Below, in pieces: positions 4,812 to 7,501 of a stretch of 7,501 bases of DNA. The stretch comes from an uncultured Collinsella sp. (GTDB taxonomy: Bacteria; Actinomycetota; Coriobacteriia; Coriobacteriales; Coriobacteriaceae). Location: contig USOG01000066.1 in the NCBI GenBank assembly GCA_900556365.1, positions 1-7,501 on the forward strand, read 5' to 3'. Position numbers and translations under genes: made by a program. The notes under the pieces are model-generated. The model did no database searches, was not told the origin of the DNA, and saw only the letters and a program-made list of their open reading frames with translations. The first letter of the stretch is position 1. The number at the start of each line of letters is the position of its first letter.

Positions 4812-6047
4812 CTAATAGTTGGCTTCGTAGCCGTTGCCGTCGCCGGTGGGCTCTTCGTAGTAGTCCGAATCGCTCGAATCGTTTGAGTCATCGGAATCGT
4901 CAGAGCTGACCGATGAGGTTGCGGTACCGTTTGCGTAATCGTCAGACGTGTTGTTGTTCAGGTCGCCAATCGTAGAGCTGGAACCGTCGGAAAGACCCAT
5001 GGTGTTGGGACCCTTGGGATCCTTGCCGGCATCGACGCGCTCCATCATTTCCTTGAGCTCGTCCTCGTAGACAAAGACGTAGCTCACACCGTCGATCATG
5101 GTGCTGTCGTCGGCGTACGAGGGCAGGTTGGCCGAGTAGATACCGTCGACATCCATACCGCGCATGGCGTTGACCGTAGCCACGATATCCTGAACGCTCA
5201 TATCGGTTACGAGCATATCGGACAGCGAATTAACCAGGCCAAAAATCTTCGTGGCATCGAAGTTATTGAGAATCTGGTTGGCAAGGGCGCCAAGCACCTG
5301 ACGCTGGTGGCGCATGCGCGTGTAATCGCCGTCGGCATAGGTGTAGCGGCAGCGGGCATAGGTAAGGGCGGTGGCACCGTCCATATGCTGCTGGCCAGCG
5401 GTAATCTTAATATCCAGGTGCTCGGGGTCGTCAACATCATCGGTTGCGTTAATGTCGATACCGCCAACCGAATCAATCAGCGCCTGCATACCGTCGAAGC
5501 TGACCTCGGCATAGTGGGAAATCTGAACACCGCACAGTTCGTTGACCGCCTCGACCATGGCCTCGGCGCCGCCAACGGTATGGCAGGCGTTGATCTTCAT
5601 GGTCTCGCCCTTGTACTCGACCTTGGTGTCGCGCGGAACGGAAATGAGCGTCGCCTGCTTTTGCGTGGGGTCGATGCGTGCCAGGATAATCGAGTCGGCA
5701 CGATACGTATCCTCGCCCGGACGGCCGTCGGTGCCAAGAAGCAGCACGTAGAACGGATCCTTTGCCTCATCGGTGTCAACCAGAACCCGACGCAGATTGT
5801 CGGTAATGACATTAGAATCGCCGAGCTTGCCCATAATGGTGGCAAACCACAGGCCAGCAGCGGTAGTGGCACTCAGCAGCACGCCAAGCACGACAATGAG
5901 CGCGACGTGACGAATCGTGTGGCTACGACGACGTTGGCGAGCTCGCTCGGAATAGCGAGCCACGTTATCGCGACTGTAGATCTTGGCCTGCGCACCAGTT
6001 GAGGGTCTTCGGGTGGTGGTATCCGCGAGGGGCTTTTTATTAAACAT
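4812..6047 (-). CDS. LytR-CpsA-Psr (LCP) family glycopolymer transferase
   Basis: LCP proteins move teichoic-acid-like or capsular glycopolymers from undecaprenyl-pyrophosphate carriers onto peptidoglycan, outside the membrane. 411 residues. A basic cytoplasmic N-terminus (to about 47, rich in Arg) precedes one membrane segment at about 48-70, then the LCP domain at about 98-260: LLLGTDGRPG, the pyrophosphate-contacting RAD (116-118) and PRDT (138-141), GGIDI (195-199), and the Arg-rich YTRMRHQRQVL (242-252). The tail from about 350 is low-complexity, rich in Ser, Asp and Asn, and probably extracellular. The ATG at 6047 is chosen over TTG at 6053 because CAGG lies 6 bases before the ATG and overlaps no spacer for the TTG. 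It follows murA by 12 bases and is surely co-transcribed. Which polymer it attaches cannot be told. Confidence 0.93.
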   Translation of the reverse strand: MFNKKPLADTTTRRPSTGAQAKIYSRDNVARYSERARQRRRSHTIRHVALIVVLGVLLSATTAAGLWFATIMGKLGDSNVITDNLRRVLVDTDEAKDPFYVLLLGTDGRPGEDTYRADSIILARIDPTQKQATLISVPRDTKVEYKGETMKINACHTVGGAEAMVEAVNELCGVQISHYAEVSFDGMQALIDSVGGIDINATDDVDDPEHLDIKITAGQQHMDGATALTYARCRYTYADGDYTRMRHQRQVLGALANQILNNFDATKIFGLVNSLSDMLVTDMSVQDIVATVNAMRGMDVDGIYSANLPSYADDSTMIDGVSYVFVYEDELKEMMERVDAGKDPKGPNTMGLSDGSSSTIGDLNNNTSDDYANGTATSSVSSDDSDDSNDSSDSDYYEEPTGDGNGYEANY

Positions 6048-6059
6048 AGGCAACCTGTA

Positions 6060-7343
6060 TTAGTAGATGACGGGATCGGGGACGGTAGCATGCTCAACAT
6101 GCGCGCCGAGCGCCTGCAGCTTTTCGACAAACTGCTCGTAGCCGCGCTTGATGTGATGGATGGCCGAAACCTCGGTCGTCCCGTCGGCAATCAAGCCCGC
6201 TACGACGAGGGCCGCTCCGCCACGCAGATCGGGCGAGGTAACCTGTGCACCCGAGAAGCCCTTGACGCCATGAATCATGGCATGATGGCTCTCGATACGA
6301 ATGTCGGCACCCATGCGCACCAGCTCAGAGGCAAACATAAAGCGATTCTCGAAGATGTTCTCGGTAATAACGGAACTGCCGTCGGCAAGGGCGGAGAGCA
6401 CCATAATCTGCGCCTGCATGTCCGTCGGGAAGCCGGGGAACGGAAGCGTCTGGATGTCGACCGGCTTGATACGCTCGGCACGGTTCACATGGACGCCATC
6501 CTCGACGCGCTCGCAGTCGATACCCATGAGCTCCATCTTCTTGAGCACCATGCCCAAGTGAATGGGGCAAAAGCCCGTGATATCGACACCGCGATCGTCG
6601 GCCATCAACGCACCGGCGACGATAAAGGTACCAGCCTCGATGCGGTCGCCCACTACGCGATGGGTAACAGGATGCAGCTCTTCCACGCCCTCGATGGTCA
6701 CGACAGGCGTACCGGCGCCAACAATCTTGGCGCCCATCTCGTTGAGCATGTTGGCGAGATCGACGATCTCGGGCTCGCGGGCGGCATTGTCGATAACCGT
6801 GGTGCCCTGCGCGCGCACGGATGCCATAATGAGGTTCTCGGTCGCACCGACACTGGCGAACTCGAGCGTGACGGTGGTACCGCGCAGACCTTGGGGCGCA
6901 TTAGCGTTGATGTAACCGTGGGCGGTATCGAACTCAACGCCCAGGGCCTCAAGACCAAGAATGTGCATATCGATCTTGCGAGCACCCAGGTTGCAGCCGC
7001 CCGGCATGGCGATCTTGGCGCGATGGAAGCGACCCAGCAGTGGTCCCATCACGGCGGTGGAAGCACGCATCTTGGCAACGAGCTCGTAGGGGGCCTCCCA
7101 AGAATCGACCTGAGAGGTATCAATCTCGAGCGTGTGCTCGTCGAGAACATCGATCGTAGCGCCCATGCCCTTGAGCACCTTGCCCATCACGTGGACATCG
7201 GAAATATCGGGCACGTTCTGCAGCGTCGTCTTGCCCGGCGCCAGAAGCGTTGCCGCCATGAGTTTGAGTGCGGAGTTCTTGGCACCCGAGACGGGCACGG
7301 AGCCTCCGATGGCGTGGCCACCCTCAACGCGGATAATATCCAA
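6060..7343 (-). CDS. murA: UDP-N-acetylglucosamine 1-carboxyvinyltransferase (MurA)
   Basis: Cytosolic enzyme of the first committed step of peptidoglycan synthesis: adds enolpyruvate from PEP to UDP-GlcNAc. 427 residues against about 419 in E. coli. Key residues are all present: Lys22-Asn23 in SGAKNS, Arg93 in MRAS, catalytic Cys117 in MPGGCNLGAR, Asp308 in FPTDMQAQ and Arg400 in KRGYEQF. Cys117 is the residue alkylated by fosfomycin, so the target is not of the naturally resistant Asp type. Asn follows this Cys where Ala is usual. The start is TTG at 7343, with AAAGGG 6 bases upstream, giving the normal N-terminus IRVEGG. It is first in a two-gene unit with the LCP gene. A terminator-like hairpin ends just before its ribosome site, so expression needs read-through or a promoter I cannot place. 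Confidence 0.97.
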   Translation of the reverse strand: MDIIRVEGGHAIGGSVPVSGAKNSALKLMAATLLAPGKTTLQNVPDISDVHVMGKVLKGMGATIDVLDEHTLEIDTSQVDSWEAPYELVAKMRASTAVMGPLLGRFHRAKIAMPGGCNLGARKIDMHILGLEALGVEFDTAHGYINANAPQGLRGTTVTLEFASVGATENLIMASVRAQGTTVIDNAAREPEIVDLANMLNEMGAKIVGAGTPVVTIEGVEELHPVTHRVVGDRIEAGTFIVAGALMADDRGVDITGFCPIHLGMVLKKMELMGIDCERVEDGVHVNRAERIKPVDIQTLPFPGFPTDMQAQIMVLSALADGSSVITENIFENRFMFASELVRMGADIRIESHHAMIHGVKGFSGAQVTSPDLRGGAALVVAGLIADGTTEVSAIHHIKRGYEQFVEKLQALGAHVEHATVPDPVIY

Positions 7344-7349
7344 GGTCTA

Positions 7350-7355
7350 CCCTTT
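7350..7355 (-). promoter_or_regulatory. Ribosome binding site for the TTG start of murA
   Basis: AAAGGG on the minus strand, 6 bases before TTG at 7343. It fixes the non-ATG start and begins only 1 base after the T-run of the upstream hairpin. Confidence 0.75.
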
Positions 7356-7356
7356 C

Positions 7357-7395
7357 AAAAAGCATGCCCGGGATGGCTGGGCCATCCCGGGCATG
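7357..7395 (-). terminator. Perfect 15-bp hairpin plus T-run just upstream of murA
   Basis: CATGCCCGGGATGGC (7363-7377), a three-base loop, and its exact complement (7381-7395), followed on the minus strand by C and five T. It should terminate the upstream gene ending at 7432. Because it lies only 13 bases before the murA start and directly abuts the ribosome site, it could also act as an attenuator of murA. Confidence 0.85.
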
Positions 7396-7431
7396 ATGTG
7401 TTCGCAAATGGTCGAACGCTAAATCGTTTGA

Positions 7432-7501
7432 CTATTGGGCAAGCTTGAGCTTACACCATGCGATTTCATTATAGAGGTAGGCGCGGCGTGCATCATCCTC
7501 C
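7432..7501 (-). CDS. C-terminal end of an unidentified protein (22 codons; possibly ATP synthase epsilon)
   Basis: The minus strand is open from the window edge to a TAG at 7432-7434, ending DDARRAYLYNEIAWCKLKLAQ. The peptide is charged and helix-prone, as expected of the C-terminal helices of the F-type ATPase epsilon subunit, and atpC often stands just before murA in Gram-positive bacteria. Both points are suggestive only; 22 residues do not allow a firm call. The gene continues beyond the right edge and is followed by the terminator hairpin at 7357-7395. Confidence 0.6.
   Translation of the reverse strand, partial: EDDARRAYLYNEIAWCKLKLAQ

Noticed and set aside
6090..7448. 452-codon open frame on the plus strand opposite murA
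   Set aside because: Antisense to a certain murA gene; composition is rich in His, Gly, Arg and Asp as expected of a GC-driven shadow frame, and no domain is visible.

Overview
The window reads as ordinary chromosomal DNA from a GC-rich Gram-positive bacterium. It is most likely an actinobacterium of the class Coriobacteriia (Collinsella-like). This placement is an inference from G+C-rich codon use, GTG and TTG starts with AGGTG/AAAGGG-type ribosome binding sites, and the protein families present; no ribosomal or other taxonomic marker is in view. Six essentially complete genes and one gene tail are visible. There is no tRNA, rRNA, CRISPR array, insertion sequence, prophage or toxin/defence gene.

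Layout. Bases 1-302 hold no convincing gene but are rich in inverted repeats, including a hairpin that on the minus strand would carry a C(UCCG)G tetraloop; a structured leader or small RNA is possible. A phosphohexomutase (303-1703, minus) follows. Next come a minus-strand terminator (1827-1856) and a two-gene operon read right to left: a DtxR/MntR-type metal regulator (2766-3188) and a homocysteine S-methyltransferase (1862-2755), 10 bases apart. Divergent from this pair is peptidase T (pepT, 3309-4556, plus). The gap between regulator and pepT carries a perfect 8-2-8 inverted repeat over the presumed -35 regions of both promoters, so it is a good operator candidate. Three stacked hairpins (4581-4810) separate pepT from the convergent cell-wall pair at right. 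That pair is murA (6060-7343) followed by a LytR-CpsA-Psr ligase (4812-6047), both minus and 12 bases apart. Just upstream of murA is a perfect 15-bp terminator hairpin, then the C-terminal 22 codons of another minus-strand gene, perhaps ATP synthase epsilon.

How it works together. murA makes the first committed peptidoglycan precursor and the LCP protein attaches glycopolymers to peptidoglycan, so the right half is a cell-envelope unit. The middle is a metal regulator flanked by two metalloenzymes: a zinc-thiolate methyltransferase made on the same transcript and a two-metal aminopeptidase sharing the regulatory gap. That local metal control is a hypothesis. I see no clearly new multi-gene system. 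The items most worth checking are the shared palindrome, the mixed metal site of the regulator, altered signature residues in the phosphohexomutase and methyltransferase, the structured left-edge region, and a strong local excess of TATATA.
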